From Dyadobacter sandarakinus (lineage in GTDB: Bacteria > Bacteroidota > Bacteroidia > Cytophagales > Spirosomataceae): 64,000 nt of DNA. The stretch's first letter is position 1, and every line of letters begins with the position of its first letter. The notes beneath the pieces are model-generated. The model made no database searches. It was given only the letters and a program-made list of their open reading frames with translations, and was not told the origin of the DNA. Both the position numbers and the translations under genes were made by a program. Location: NCBI RefSeq assembly GCF_016894445.1, contig NZ_CP056775.1, forward strand, positions 496,001-560,000, read 5' to 3'. Below are positions 10,182 through 19,260 of the stretch, in pieces.

Positions 10182-10192
10182 ATATGTAACCC

Positions 10193-10981
10193 ATGAAAGT
10201 ACTGATCATTGAAGATGAAGAACTGGCCGTAAGGAAGCTGCAGCGGCTGATCAACGAAACAGATTCCACGCTGCACGTGGAGGGCGTCACCACCAGTATT
10301 GCCGATTCGGTATCCTGGCTGAAAACTCATGCAGTTCCCGACGTGATCTTTATGGACATCGAGCTGGCGGACGGGCAGTGCTTTGAGATTTTTGAATACA
10401 TTGACATTCACAGCCGGGTCATTTTCACGACTTCTTATGACGAATATGCCTTGCAGGCATTCAGGGTCAACAGTATCGACTACCTTCTCAAACCGATCCA
10501 GCAGGAAGATCTCGGAAGAAGTATCCGCAAGCTGAAAGAACTGTCCGCGCAGACATCGGAAGCGGTCGCAGCCGGCCCGTCTCTGGACATTGAAAAGCTG
10601 CTGCGCGAGTTGCAGGATGGGCATACGACTCAGGCACAGCGCTACCGGAAGCGATTTCTGGTGAAGCAGGGCGCCAAACAGTTTTCTGTCGAAGTAGCTG
10701 AGATCATGTATTTTTATTCGGATGAAAAAATCAGTTTTTTCCGGACACTCAGGAATCAGAAGTTTCTTGTCGATTATACGATTGACGAGCTCGCCGCGCT
10801 GCTCGACCCCGAACATTTCTTTCAGCTCAACCGGGGATTGATTGTCACGCACCACGCAATTGAAAACGTTCAGCCATATTTCGGCAACCGGCTTGCCCTC
10901 ACCCTGAAGCCCGCCTTTGAGCGCGAAGCGGTTGTGAGTCGCGAAAGGGTAAAGGAGTTTAAGACCTGGATGGGGAGGTAG
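10193..10981 (+). CDS. LytTR-family response regulator
   Basis: 262 residues. Receiver domain about 1-120: acidic pocket IIEDEE, phosphoacceptor Asp55 in FMDIEL, conserved Lys in LLKPIQ. A linker leads to a LytTR DNA-binding domain about 155-262, with typical features FLVKQGAKQFSVEV, IMYFYSDEKISFF and FFQLNRGLIV. It should bind DNA as a dimer after phosphorylation by one or both upstream kinases. It is 11 bp downstream of the second kinase and ends the operon. Target genes are not evident; regulators of this type often control neighbouring membrane or lipoprotein genes. Confidence 0.95.
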   Translation: MKVLIIEDEELAVRKLQRLINETDSTLHVEGVTTSIADSVSWLKTHAVPDVIFMDIELADGQCFEIFEYIDIHSRVIFTTSYDEYALQAFRVNSIDYLLKPIQQEDLGRSIRKLKELSAQTSEAVAAGPSLDIEKLLRELQDGHTTQAQRYRKRFLVKQGAKQFSVEVAEIMYFYSDEKISFFRTLRNQKFLVDYTIDELAALLDPEHFFQLNRGLIVTHHAIENVQPYFGNRLALTLKPAFEREAVVSRERVKEFKTWMGR

Positions 10982-11228
10982 GAGGGTGGCAGCAGAGAAC
11001 GAAGTTTTACAGCTCCTTCATGAAAGGTTTGTTCGTTAAGTTTGTAAAAAGTCAGGTTGTGTCATCTCGAACATGTTCTATTGCTAAATTAAACATGGAA
11101 ATGCATGGTATAAAGGAATTAATACGTTGTATCGAAGTTCGTAGATATTAGTTAATATTTGCTATATACTGATTAATATTGCTGGTCTAGAAATTATTTT
11201 CATCTATCTAAACTATTGGTTTACATAG
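10982..11228. other. 247-bp intergenic region, composition shift
   Basis: From about 11080 the base composition drops sharply towards AT and stays so through both following genes. No terminator hairpin or convincing promoter box was found. The region marks the left edge of an AT-rich insert of about 2 kb. Confidence 0.4.
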
Positions 11229-11738
11229 ATGAAAACCTTTATTTACAGCAGTCTATATAGAAATTGTCAGAAACTGGTATATTATACTTGCAAGAAAGTC
11301 TGGGTGTTCCGAATTAAATTCAGTAACTATACTAACATCATTAAGGTGAAACGAATTAAATTAGTCAATGCAGTTTTAATTGGAAGTATCCTTGTGCTTT
11401 CTGTGACTTTCATAAATAAATTCAAACAATTTAATAGTACTCGGCAAAGGAATGATATAGATAGTCTGGCAAATCTCCTGCATTCATTTGATCCTGAAAT
11501 CAAACATGGAGCAACTATCGGGTTTATAAGTGATACGTCCGCAGGTAAGTTGGCTGATTTACATTTTAAAGTTTCATTTGTACTCGCTCCTATTATAGTT
11601 GCAGATGGTTTTCAGGATACCATGGTAGCATTAAGTGTCAATCATCAGACTCCAAAAACACCATCCGGTTACCATGTGATTAAAAATGTATCGCTGGGAA
11701 GATTCAAAGCAAGATTAATATGTGTGAACAATGATTGA
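11229..11738 (+). CDS. hypothetical single-pass membrane protein
   Basis: 169 residues from the first ATG; a GTG at 11346 (VKRIKLVNAV) just before the hydrophobic segment is an alternative start and would give 130 residues with a normal signal-anchor. One hydrophobic helix lies at about residues 46-64, followed by a mostly polar, probably periplasmic domain of about 100 residues with no recognised motif. The stop overlaps the next gene by 8 bp, so the two are translationally coupled. AT-rich and unlike its neighbours in composition. The context suggests an accessory partner of the membrane enzyme downstream. Confidence 0.6.
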   Translation: MKTFIYSSLYRNCQKLVYYTCKKVWVFRIKFSNYTNIIKVKRIKLVNAVLIGSILVLSVTFINKFKQFNSTRQRNDIDSLANLLHSFDPEIKHGATIGFISDTSAGKLADLHFKVSFVLAPIIVADGFQDTMVALSVNHQTPKTPSGYHVIKNVSLGRFKARLICVNND

Positions 11739-13071
11739 CATGTTGATGATTTTGCTGCCTTTTATATTGATGGTGCTAAGTCTTACAGCATTAGCCTATG
11801 ATTTGGGCAAGCATACGAGGGAAATATCAGTACTCATTTCTTTTACAATTTGTATTGCTCTTTGTTCCTGCTCGTTTTATACCTCAATGTTCTTTCAATC
11901 GACAAATCATGAGGTGATTATTCCGGCTATTCTCATCATTCTTTCATCCATTATACTGATATTACTAAGATCAAGAGTAGCTGGTGGTGAGAAAATAGAG
12001 AACAAAAAAGCTTTGACACATCACTTAATCGTTGTGATAGTTAGTTTGTTAGCTACCATTAGGCTTATAAAGTTTTCTCACCATTGGGGTGATTGGGATG
12101 CATGGGCTATATGGAATGTTCATGGTAAGTTTCTGGCTTATTCTGAACATTGGACTAATATGTTTTCACCTCATCTGGCGAGCAGCCATCCGGATTATCC
12201 ACTGATGCTGCCTACGTTGCTGGCTTTGGGTTTTAAAAGCTTTGGTGTTGAATCTGCGATTGTACCATTGATACTTGCTTGCGTAATCTTCTGCGGTATT
12301 ATTGCGGCAACCTACTATCACCTTACTCAAACACGCGGATTTATAGTAGGAATTGGTGCTGTAACTATCTTGCTTCTGGATAAAGATTTTGTCAGAATTG
12401 CAGCGTCTCAGTATTCAGATACCCTCTTGGCTTTTTTTATTCTGGTTTCCCTGATCTTATACCAACAGCGTTCCTTCTCAGGCAGACTTAATTATATATT
12501 GTTGGGCTTTTTGGTCGGGTCATGCGTCTGGATAAAAAATGAAGGACAACTGTATTTCCTGATATTTACGCTTTTCTTTATTTTATACGAGAGGAAATGG
12601 ATTGGTACGAAGTGGTATTTTGTTGGAGCGCTGGTTCCCATTGCTGTACTAGTACATTTTAAACTTTACCTTGCTCCTTCCAATGATATTTTCAATCATA
12701 ACAGAGACTTGTCGGTATTTCACCTTGTGACGGATGTTCAACGCTACATTATCATTTCTAAAACAATGATTTTGACTTTGCTGAAATATTACTGGGTGAT
12801 TTTACTGCTTTCTGCCATATGCATATTCACGAGGAAACAAATTCTTAATAACTTTTCCCTATTGGTTTTAACGGCATTGCTACTTGGCTACTGCGCAGTA
12901 TACCTTATTACTCCCAATGATCTTCAATGGCATTTGAATCAATCAATTGACCGCCTGATTCATCACGTATATCCGTCACTTCTGGTGGTTCTGCTATCTA
13001 CCCTTACCGCTGATGTCCCAATTGAAGTTGAGAACCTGTTTCAAAGAAAGTCCAGGATTGCAGGCTCGTAA
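11731..13071 (+). CDS. polytopic membrane protein, GT-C (family 39-like) glycosyltransferase candidate
   Basis: 446 residues with about eleven membrane segments. Between the second and third helices lies the motif GDWDAWAIWN and, further on, SSHPDYPLMLPTL; acidic motifs in the first large loop followed by a His/Pro-rich re-entry are typical of GT-C fold enzymes that use lipid-linked sugars. Length and topology fit the ArnT/PMT-like group, though somewhat short. The C-terminus (QSIDRLIHHVYPS) is also typical of that group. It would act at the inner membrane, transferring a sugar on the periplasmic side. It overlaps the small membrane protein upstream. The whole pair is AT-rich, as expected of transferred surface-glycan genes. 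Confidence 0.72.
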   Translation: MIDMLMILLPFILMVLSLTALAYDLGKHTREISVLISFTICIALCSCSFYTSMFFQSTNHEVIIPAILIILSSIILILLRSRVAGGEKIENKKALTHHLIVVIVSLLATIRLIKFSHHWGDWDAWAIWNVHGKFLAYSEHWTNMFSPHLASSHPDYPLMLPTLLALGFKSFGVESAIVPLILACVIFCGIIAATYYHLTQTRGFIVGIGAVTILLLDKDFVRIAASQYSDTLLAFFILVSLILYQQRSFSGRLNYILLGFLVGSCVWIKNEGQLYFLIFTLFFILYERKWIGTKWYFVGALVPIAVLVHFKLYLAPSNDIFNHNRDLSVFHLVTDVQRYIIISKTMILTLLKYYWVILLLSAICIFTRKQILNNFSLLVLTALLLGYCAVYLITPNDLQWHLNQSIDRLIHHVYPSLLVVLLSTLTADVPIEVENLFQRKSRIAGS

Positions 13072-13108
13072 TTTTGAATAGTTAAAGTGTATTTGCCAGA
13101 TTTTATTT

Positions 13109-13270
13109 GTGAGAAAAGTCATCCTCCGACAGCCTGAGATCCAAGCGATTCAAATTGTAAGAGCAGTGCCGGAACCATCGTGGAAGCGGATTGCTGTTGC
13201 AAAAAGGAAGTTTTCACTCCCCCCCACGATTCACTGGCATGATTTTAAACAGGCAACAGTAGTAGAGTAA
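13109..13270 (+). CDS. possible small protein (53 aa), GTG start
   Basis: A 54-codon frame starting at GTG 13109 and ending TAA 13268-13270. The product begins VRKVILRQPEIQ, is basic, and contains SLPPTIHWHDFKQ. It sits between the AT-rich pair and the GH2 gene, with a run of seven C near 13229-13235. No family is recognised and the start is non-ATG, so this may be chance; it is recorded because the stretch otherwise has no gene. Confidence 0.22.
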   Translation: MRKVILRQPEIQAIQIVRAVPEPSWKRIAVAKRKFSLPPTIHWHDFKQATVVE

Positions 13271-13293
13271 AACTTCATTCAACAAATTGAGTT

Positions 13294-13437
13294 ATGGAAG
13301 CCATTTCAGAATCCACACAACAATATATCAGCACCAATCCTTTTTCTGCTAAAGATAATCTTAGAAGTCAGTCTCTGGCAAAATCAGGAAAGCGTCCGAG
13401 AATTCAGAAGCCAGTTTATTCCGTACGTTTGTCCTGA
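13294..13437 (+). CDS. possible small protein (47 aa)
   Basis: ATG 13294 to TGA 13435-13437 encodes 47 residues, MEAISESTQQYI then a basic C-terminal half (SGKRPRIQKPVYSVRLS). It follows another small frame by 23 bp in the same direction and ends 29 bp before the convergent GH2 stop. Amino-acid use is plausible for a small soluble protein or peptide, but no homology is recognised. Confidence 0.3.
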   Translation: MEAISESTQQYISTNPFSAKDNLRSQSLAKSGKRPRIQKPVYSVRLS

Positions 13438-13466
13438 CTCGGGTGCTATAAAGAGGAAAATCAGGT

Positions 13467-15266
13467 TTACGGGTTAAGCTTGTTTACTTCTTTGATCACT
13501 GCCTGATTGACCTCTTTAATCCTTTCTGTTTCCATCTTTTCGATCGCACGGTCGTAGGTCAGCAGCCCGTTAACCTCATGCTCCACGTCGGTCGTCTGGG
13601 TGTAGACGGCAACGCTCAGTCCCTTGTACTTCATCAACTGTTCCACCTGGTCCATCAGGAGCAAATACCGGTCGCTGAGCGCTTGTTTGGTCGGCTCGTA
13701 GTCGTAGGCATTGTTTTCGACAGGCCACATATGACCTTTGACAAACAGGCCCAGACCGCCGAACTCGCCCAGGGAAGCAGCTCTTTTATCATCCGGGACC
13801 GATGCATTCCTGGGGCCGATATAGATATGCGTGTCTACAAAATCACCATTGCCGGGATCGCCGTAGGCTTTCTGGTAATCGGGATTGTTGTTGAAACCTG
13901 AGTTGCCATTGACCAGTCGGGAGGGATCATACTGCTTGACCCAGTCGGTAATTTCTTTTACATCAAATGCACCCCAGTTTTCATTGAAGGGTACCCAGGT
14001 GATGATCGAGGGGGCATTGTAATGCTCATCGATGATCGCTTTCAGCTCCGTGCGAAAAGCGGCGTGTGTTCTGGTTGTATCTTCCTGCGGATACCATATG
14101 GCCGGCATATCCTGCCACACCAGCAGGCCCAGCTTGTCTGCCCAGTAATAAAAACGCTGCGGCTCGGTTTTCATGTGTTTCCGGATCTGGTTGAATCCGG
14201 CCCTTTTGGTGAATTCCAGGTCAGACTTCAATGCCGCTTCCGTAGGTGCTGTCAGTATGCCGTCGGGCCAGTAACCCTGGTCGAGCAAACCTACCTGCAT
14301 CACAAATTTTCCGTTGAGCAAAGGTCTGACCACCCCATTGACCTTACCCAGCTTCACATCGCGCATGCCAAAATAGCTGGTAACCTCATCGGTGACATTC
14401 CCGTTTTTATCGTGTAAACTTAATTTAAGATCATACAGAAAAGGATCCTCCGGCGACCACAACCTGGGGTTGGGAACAGGAATGTAAAATGCACTACCTG
14501 CCTCACCTTTTACCCGGGACACCACCCGCTGGTCTTCCGAGGCGATGGCCGCAACCGTACCCTGGCCGGCATCCACCAGTACTTTCAGGCGGTTGTTTGC
14601 CAGGTCGGGCAGCAAACGGATACTCTTGATGTAATTGACGCTGACGGGTTCCAGCCACACGCCCTGCCAGATACCGGAGCTGAAAGTATAATCGCCCCTC
14701 GGTCCATTTTTGCCCGACGGCATCCGTCCGTCATTCAGGTCATGTGCAGCCACAATCAGGATGTTACTTCCTGTTTTTAAAAACGGGGTGATATTCAAAC
14801 TGAATGCATCATAGCCCCCTGCATGGCTGCCGGCTTTCTGCCCGTTGACAAAAACCGTGGCATCATGATCCACTGCATCAAAATGAAGAATAACCTGCTT
14901 TTCTTTCCAGGAGGCCGGAATCTCAAACCGTCTCCGGTACCACATGTTGATCTCCTGCTTCCGCTCAATGCCCGACAGGACAGACTCGGGACAATACGGT
15001 ACCAGGATTTGCTCCACTTTCTGGTCAAATGCAATCGGTTTTGACGGATTGAGCGCATTGGCAAGCTGAGGACCGCCCTGGTAGTCCCATTTTCCATTCA
15101 AACACATCCAGTCATTACGCTGCAACTGTGGGCGGGGGTATTCGCTGAGCGGAAGCGGCGACTCCATGGCTTGTTTTGTCCAGGCTGTGGGTAGCTTGGC
15201 AACCTGCGCTGAGACACTTCCGGCGGTAATGTAAATCAGTAATGAAAAATAGAAAGCAAACTTCAT
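13467..15266 (-). CDS. glycoside hydrolase family 2 protein
   Basis: 599 residues with a signal peptide (cleavage near residue 20, SVSA-Q). The order is that of GH2: a sugar-binding jelly-roll (about 50-205; DATVFVNGQKAGSHAGGY, SSGIWQGVWLEPV), an immunoglobulin-like sandwich (about 210-300), and a TIM barrel (about 305-590). The general acid/base is Glu429 in FNENWG and a candidate nucleophile is Glu501 in LGEFGG. These enzymes release beta-linked galactose, glucuronate, mannose or related sugars from glycans with retention; substrate cannot be set from sequence. It is probably periplasmic. It is divergent from the permease at 15.8 kb and not next to a SusCD pair. Confidence 0.92.
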   Translation of the reverse strand: MKFAFYFSLLIYITAGSVSAQVAKLPTAWTKQAMESPLPLSEYPRPQLQRNDWMCLNGKWDYQGGPQLANALNPSKPIAFDQKVEQILVPYCPESVLSGIERKQEINMWYRRRFEIPASWKEKQVILHFDAVDHDATVFVNGQKAGSHAGGYDAFSLNITPFLKTGSNILIVAAHDLNDGRMPSGKNGPRGDYTFSSGIWQGVWLEPVSVNYIKSIRLLPDLANNRLKVLVDAGQGTVAAIASEDQRVVSRVKGEAGSAFYIPVPNPRLWSPEDPFLYDLKLSLHDKNGNVTDEVTSYFGMRDVKLGKVNGVVRPLLNGKFVMQVGLLDQGYWPDGILTAPTEAALKSDLEFTKRAGFNQIRKHMKTEPQRFYYWADKLGLLVWQDMPAIWYPQEDTTRTHAAFRTELKAIIDEHYNAPSIITWVPFNENWGAFDVKEITDWVKQYDPSRLVNGNSGFNNNPDYQKAYGDPGNGDFVDTHIYIGPRNASVPDDKRAASLGEFGGLGLFVKGHMWPVENNAYDYEPTKQALSDRYLLLMDQVEQLMKYKGLSVAVYTQTTDVEHEVNGLLTYDRAIEKMETERIKEVNQAVIKEVNKLNP

Positions 15267-15783
15267 GGTAATGGTTTAGACTTCTTTTTAGTGAAAAATT
15301 ACTGTGATATTTTCTGTCCCGCTTACCGATATGTATCATGTTGGTAAATGCGGTAAATTCTATGGATGGGTATAATTGATTCCTGAAAAAGCACTACCTG
15401 TTTCCCGCCCCAAAGTAACCGGCAAATCGGCTGCTTTCCATTACTTCAAGCCTGAATATGATGAAATTCCTGAATTTAGGTATTTTCATCAGGGGCGCAG
15501 CATGTGCAAATGCTGGTTCTACTTTCCGGATTTGTAAAGAACAGGGCACTCGATGAGTCAGGGGAGCGGGTGATTATTTTACTTGGGAAAAGAAGGAATG
15601 CGCTGCAAACCCGATTAGTGTAGCTTTATTTTTGAACATAAAATAGTAAATATAAACAGACCGCCGTGTTCGGAATCGGACGCCCGGGCAGTGTCAAATG
15701 GCCTCTCTGAGCTCATTTTCAAAGATTATGTCATGGGTACAATTGTTTCGCGACTCAGGTTATCAACTTGACTCTGTCTGTCC
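15267..15783. other. 517-bp divergent intergenic region
   Basis: Separates the GH2 gene (minus) from the permease (plus). Apart from one promoter-like box at 15627-15634 I see no hairpin, RNA motif or small gene. Short open frames near 15700-15890 overlap the permease start in another frame and are shadows. Confidence 0.4.
15627..15634 (+). promoter_or_regulatory. candidate -7 promoter box (TATTTTTG)
   Basis: TATTTTTG matches the Bacteroidota -7 consensus TAnnTTTG and lies about 150 bp upstream of the permease start at 15784. No clear TTTG element is seen at the expected upstream distance, so support is partial. Confidence 0.35.
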
Positions 15784-18210
15784 ATGCTCATCAATTATAC
15801 CATCATCGCCTGGCGCAATCTGCGGAAGAATGCAACCTTCTCGCTCATCAATGTTTTTGGACTTGCGACCGGTCTGGCGGTGGCGTTGCTGATTGTGCAG
15901 TATGTACGCTTTGAGCTGAGCTATGAGCACAGCAATCCCCTGAGCAGCTGGATCGTGCGCTTGTCTATGGATTATCTGAACGGTGAATCGGTAAGTGCGC
16001 AGGATGCGGAAACCTACCCGCCGCTCGGAGCGAAAGCAGTGGCAGAAATCGCCGGCGTCCGGCGCTACACACGTGCATACCCATTGCGCAACCGGCTATC
16101 GACGGTTCAGATCGGTGAAAAATATTACCAGCTCAACCATGTATATGCGGTGGACTCCACATTTTTCGGGATGTTTAACTATCCGCTGCTTCGTGGGGTG
16201 CAAAAAGAAATTTTTACCCGGCCCAGGCAGGCCGTACTGACCGAAACCATGGCGCGGACCTACTTCAGGACGCTCGATGTCGTCGGCAAAACACTGAAAA
16301 TTCCCACGTCGAACGGTGGTATTTTGTTTGAAGTAATGGGCGTGGTGCCGGATTCACCAGTCAATACCCACCTGAAATTCGATATGCTGCTTTCTTACCC
16401 AACCATGCTGTCGGATCTGGGAGAAGAGGAAGACAACTGGAACAATAACAATGCTTATACCTACCTGCAATTGGCAGACGACGCTGATTATGCATCTTTC
16501 ACGCAATTGCTTGGAAAGTTCAGCAACCGGCTGGTACAGGAAAAGAAAATCAATAACGAGCGGGTGATCGCCCAGCAAATCAGCGATATCCATCTTCATT
16601 CCCAGAAAACATTCGAAACAGAAGCAAATGGCGACTCGCGCTCGGTGTACCTGCTGCTGGCCGTGGCGATTCTGGTGTTGCTGGGTGCATTTGTCAACTA
16701 CGTCAATCTCACTACCTCCAGAGCACTCGACCGGGCGCGGGAGATCGGCGTGAGGAAAGCGGTTGGTTCTACGCAGCAGCAGATCGGGGTGCAGATATTG
16801 GTCGAAACAATTTTGATCAATGTGCTGGCAGGTAGCCTGGCTGTGGGCCTGGTCGCGGTGCTTCAAACGCCTTTTATAAAAATAGCCGGCTTGCCTGACG
16901 GATTTTCCATCCTGGGAGATGCATTTTTCTGGAAAAGCACGGCGGCTTTTATCGTATCCAGCGTGTTGCTCTCCGGGTTCTATCCTTCCATTGTGCTGGC
17001 TTCATTTGAGCCTGTGAAAGTTTTAAAAGGTAATTTTTCAACCTCGGGAAAAGGCGCTTTCTTCCGTAAGGTGCTTGTTGTGTTTCAGTTCAGCGTTACG
17101 CTGGTCCTGTTGGTACAAACTGCCGTCGTGTACCGGCAGGTGAGCTACCTGCGGAACCAGGAACTTGGGCTGAACATTGAGCAAACACTGGTAGTGAAAG
17201 CGCCGGTGGGCGTTGATGCGCGCAATGGGAACAGTACCTTCCGGCAATCACTGCTGGAACAGTCGCAGGTGAAGTCCGTTTCGTTTTCGGGCACGGTGCC
17301 GGGCATGGGTACTGCGGGAATGGGGACAACCACAGGCGTGAACCTGGCAGGGACTGCCCGCAAAACGTCCTATAATTTTCATGTCGCTGCGATTGATACG
17401 GTATTCATCAACCAAATGTCAATCCGGTTGCTGGCAGGGAAGAATTTTGATGCAGCCACACGCGCAGGGTTTTCGGACACGACCGACCGGCAGCTGATTG
17501 TAAACCTGGAAACGCTACGGCTTTGGGAAATTAAGACGCCAGAGGAGGCAATCGGAAAGCGGGTTGATCTCTGGGGAAATCAGGCAACCATCAGAGCGGT
17601 GATCGACAACTACCACTACGATTCACCGAAAGTGCCTCACATTCCGATTATTCACTTGTACTCGCCCTCATTCGACCGGTATGCAAGTGTTAAGTTTGCC
17701 GCAGGCGATCCTGGCGAGCAGCTCGCCGTTCTAAAACGTGTGTTTGAAGCCAACTTTCCTTATTCACCCTTCACTTACTTTTTTCTTGATAGTGAATACG
17801 ACAAACAATACAAATCGGAAGACCGGTTTCAGCAGGTTTTCGGATTCCTGACTCTTATTGCAATTGTTATTTCCTGCCTCGGATTGTTCGGGCTGGCCAC
17901 TTTCACGGCGTCCAAACGAACAAAAGAAATCGGCATACGGAAGGTTATCGGTGCGACCACGGCAAATCTGGTTTTACTGCTGTCCAAAGAATTCCTGATG
18001 TTGGTTGGTATTTCCATTGCAATCGGTCTGCCTGTGACCTACTTCCTAGCTCATGCCTGGCTCGACAACTACGCATCACGTACGGAACTCACCGTGTACC
18101 TGTTCGCCGGTCCCGCTGTTTTAATCCTGCTGATGGTGTTATTGTCCATCGGCAGCAGGACCATAGCCGCCGCCTTGCTGAATCCAGTCAAGTCGCTGCG
18201 GAGCGAATAA
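15784..18210 (+). CDS. FtsX/MacB-type ABC transporter permease
   Basis: 808 residues. Start MLINYTIIAWRNLRKN is the family's usual N-terminus. Order: TM1 (about 20-42), MacB-type periplasmic domain (45-270), FtsX domain 1 with REIGVRKAVGS (about 320), TM segments, second periplasmic domain (about 460-660), FtsX domain 2 with KEIGIRKVIGA (about 718), C-terminus LLNPVKSLRSE. It is the third such permease in the window and again has no ATPase gene beside it. It is closer to the partial gene at the left edge than to the one at 2.6 kb (shared C-terminal form SLxSE). Likely an inner-membrane transporter or mechanotransmission subunit; substrate unknown. Confidence 0.94.
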   Translation: MLINYTIIAWRNLRKNATFSLINVFGLATGLAVALLIVQYVRFELSYEHSNPLSSWIVRLSMDYLNGESVSAQDAETYPPLGAKAVAEIAGVRRYTRAYPLRNRLSTVQIGEKYYQLNHVYAVDSTFFGMFNYPLLRGVQKEIFTRPRQAVLTETMARTYFRTLDVVGKTLKIPTSNGGILFEVMGVVPDSPVNTHLKFDMLLSYPTMLSDLGEEEDNWNNNNAYTYLQLADDADYASFTQLLGKFSNRLVQEKKINNERVIAQQISDIHLHSQKTFETEANGDSRSVYLLLAVAILVLLGAFVNYVNLTTSRALDRAREIGVRKAVGSTQQQIGVQILVETILINVLAGSLAVGLVAVLQTPFIKIAGLPDGFSILGDAFFWKSTAAFIVSSVLLSGFYPSIVLASFEPVKVLKGNFSTSGKGAFFRKVLVVFQFSVTLVLLVQTAVVYRQVSYLRNQELGLNIEQTLVVKAPVGVDARNGNSTFRQSLLEQSQVKSVSFSGTVPGMGTAGMGTTTGVNLAGTARKTSYNFHVAAIDTVFINQMSIRLLAGKNFDAATRAGFSDTTDRQLIVNLETLRLWEIKTPEEAIGKRVDLWGNQATIRAVIDNYHYDSPKVPHIPIIHLYSPSFDRYASVKFAAGDPGEQLAVLKRVFEANFPYSPFTYFFLDSEYDKQYKSEDRFQQVFGFLTLIAIVISCLGLFGLATFTASKRTKEIGIRKVIGATTANLVLLLSKEFLMLVGISIAIGLPVTYFLAHAWLDNYASRTELTVYLFAGPAVLILLMVLLSIGSRTIAAALLNPVKSLRSE

Positions 18211-18270
18211 ACAGACGGGCATTCCTATCAAGAAATGGACTTGCAAATGGGTTTTATTAAACTGAAACCA

Positions 18271-18754
18271 TTAATGTCCTCCGTAGAGACGCCTCAAATA
18301 CTGTCTTTGCAGACTGGTGAACCCGGCCAGGCTCATGAAAGTCAGTAAGCTGAGAACCAGCACGATAGTCGGATGCGGGAAAAAGAAGTAGGTTGTAAAA
18401 ATTACCAGCAGTCCTTTTTCTGCCCTGGCCCTGAATGCCGGATCAAAATCGGCGGGGCGGCCGAAGATTAATTTTACCTTGCCTGCAAGGCCGGGTGTTA
18501 GCGCGACCGCATAACCCAGTTCCACCAGATAGTGAAAGTGCTGCCACAAAAAACTGTGGCTTTCCAGCTGCCGCGTAAGGCCGTATCTTGGCTCCTCATC
18601 TTCCTCCGCAAAGGTCCCGAAAAGCTTGTCCCAGATAATGAACATATTCCAGTACGCCCAGATTTCCGATCATTTGGGTATGCGTAAAAAAGGGATATAT
18701 GCCGTGGATCAGCAGCATCGTCGTGATCATTTCTGCGGGCCATGTAGTTGAGGC
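18271..18754 (-). pseudogene. remnant of sterol desaturase / fatty acid hydroxylase family gene
   Basis: The clean 3' part (18645 down to 18271, about 124 codons) begins MFIIWDKLFGTF, which in this family follows the third histidine cluster. Just upstream, in a different frame, the same strand encodes HTQMIGNLGVLEY, which in intact genes lies about 25 residues before MFIIWDK. Thus the segment carrying the HxxHH cluster (usually TPSHHRVHHG) is deleted at about 18646 with a frame change, and an in-frame TGA (18757-18755) cuts off the upstream part, where the first two His clusters should be. The di-iron site is gone, so no hydroxylase activity is expected. The remaining C-terminal membrane segments could still be translated but are probably decaying. 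Confidence 0.82.
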
Positions 18755-18757
18755 TCA

Positions 18758-19260
18758 TGCTAAATGGGCTAGAAATGCTGGTGGTTGGTAAACGCAAAAA
18801 TAAACAAGATTCTAAGTACTATACAAAATAAGTAGACTTCATATATTTTTACAGCTTGTGGTGGGTTAAATGCTTTTTCTGCGGTTCATTTGCGTGAGCA
18901 GGCAGATTGGTTTTGTTTCAAAGAAAACTGTAAGATTCATGATGGGCGTCCATACGGGTTAGACTGATCTTTTGTGCGGAGGAAAGTTTCTGCTACGATA
19001 TACCAGGCATGGACGCATTGCCGCAAGTAGTTTGCATCGAAGCCCCCTGGTACTGCGTATAGGATGAAGCGTTAGTGGTTTTGCTGCTAAGCTTGGAATG
19101 CCTGATTAAACTGCGGGAGCATACGCGAGGTATGTCAAGTTTAAAAAAAAGGGTAGTTGCTTGAAAATGACGGAACCAGGCGCAGACAGAAAATTGCTGA
19201 AATACATGACGGTCAGCCGCTTTTTTTCGATATTGGGCTTCCGGCACAAGCCGGCGTGAC
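18758..19260. other. 503-bp region upstream of sulfatase, no gene recognised
   Basis: Follows the hydroxylase remnant and precedes the sulfatase. A minus-strand open frame runs from inside the sulfatase gene to 18993, but its composition (Ser/Arg/Cys-rich, no hydrophobic core) is not protein-like. A short hairpin CCGGCacaaGCCGG lies close to the sulfatase start. No RNA family was recognised. Some of this may be further debris of the decayed gene. Confidence 0.4.

Noticed and set aside
13229..13235. run of seven C as possible phase-variation tract
   Set aside because: A shift there reaches a stop at once in the frame of the next small ORF, so no fused product results.
18978..18987. GGAGGAAAGT, similar to a conserved RNase P RNA core
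   Set aside because: No other RNase P conserved blocks or helices are found around it.
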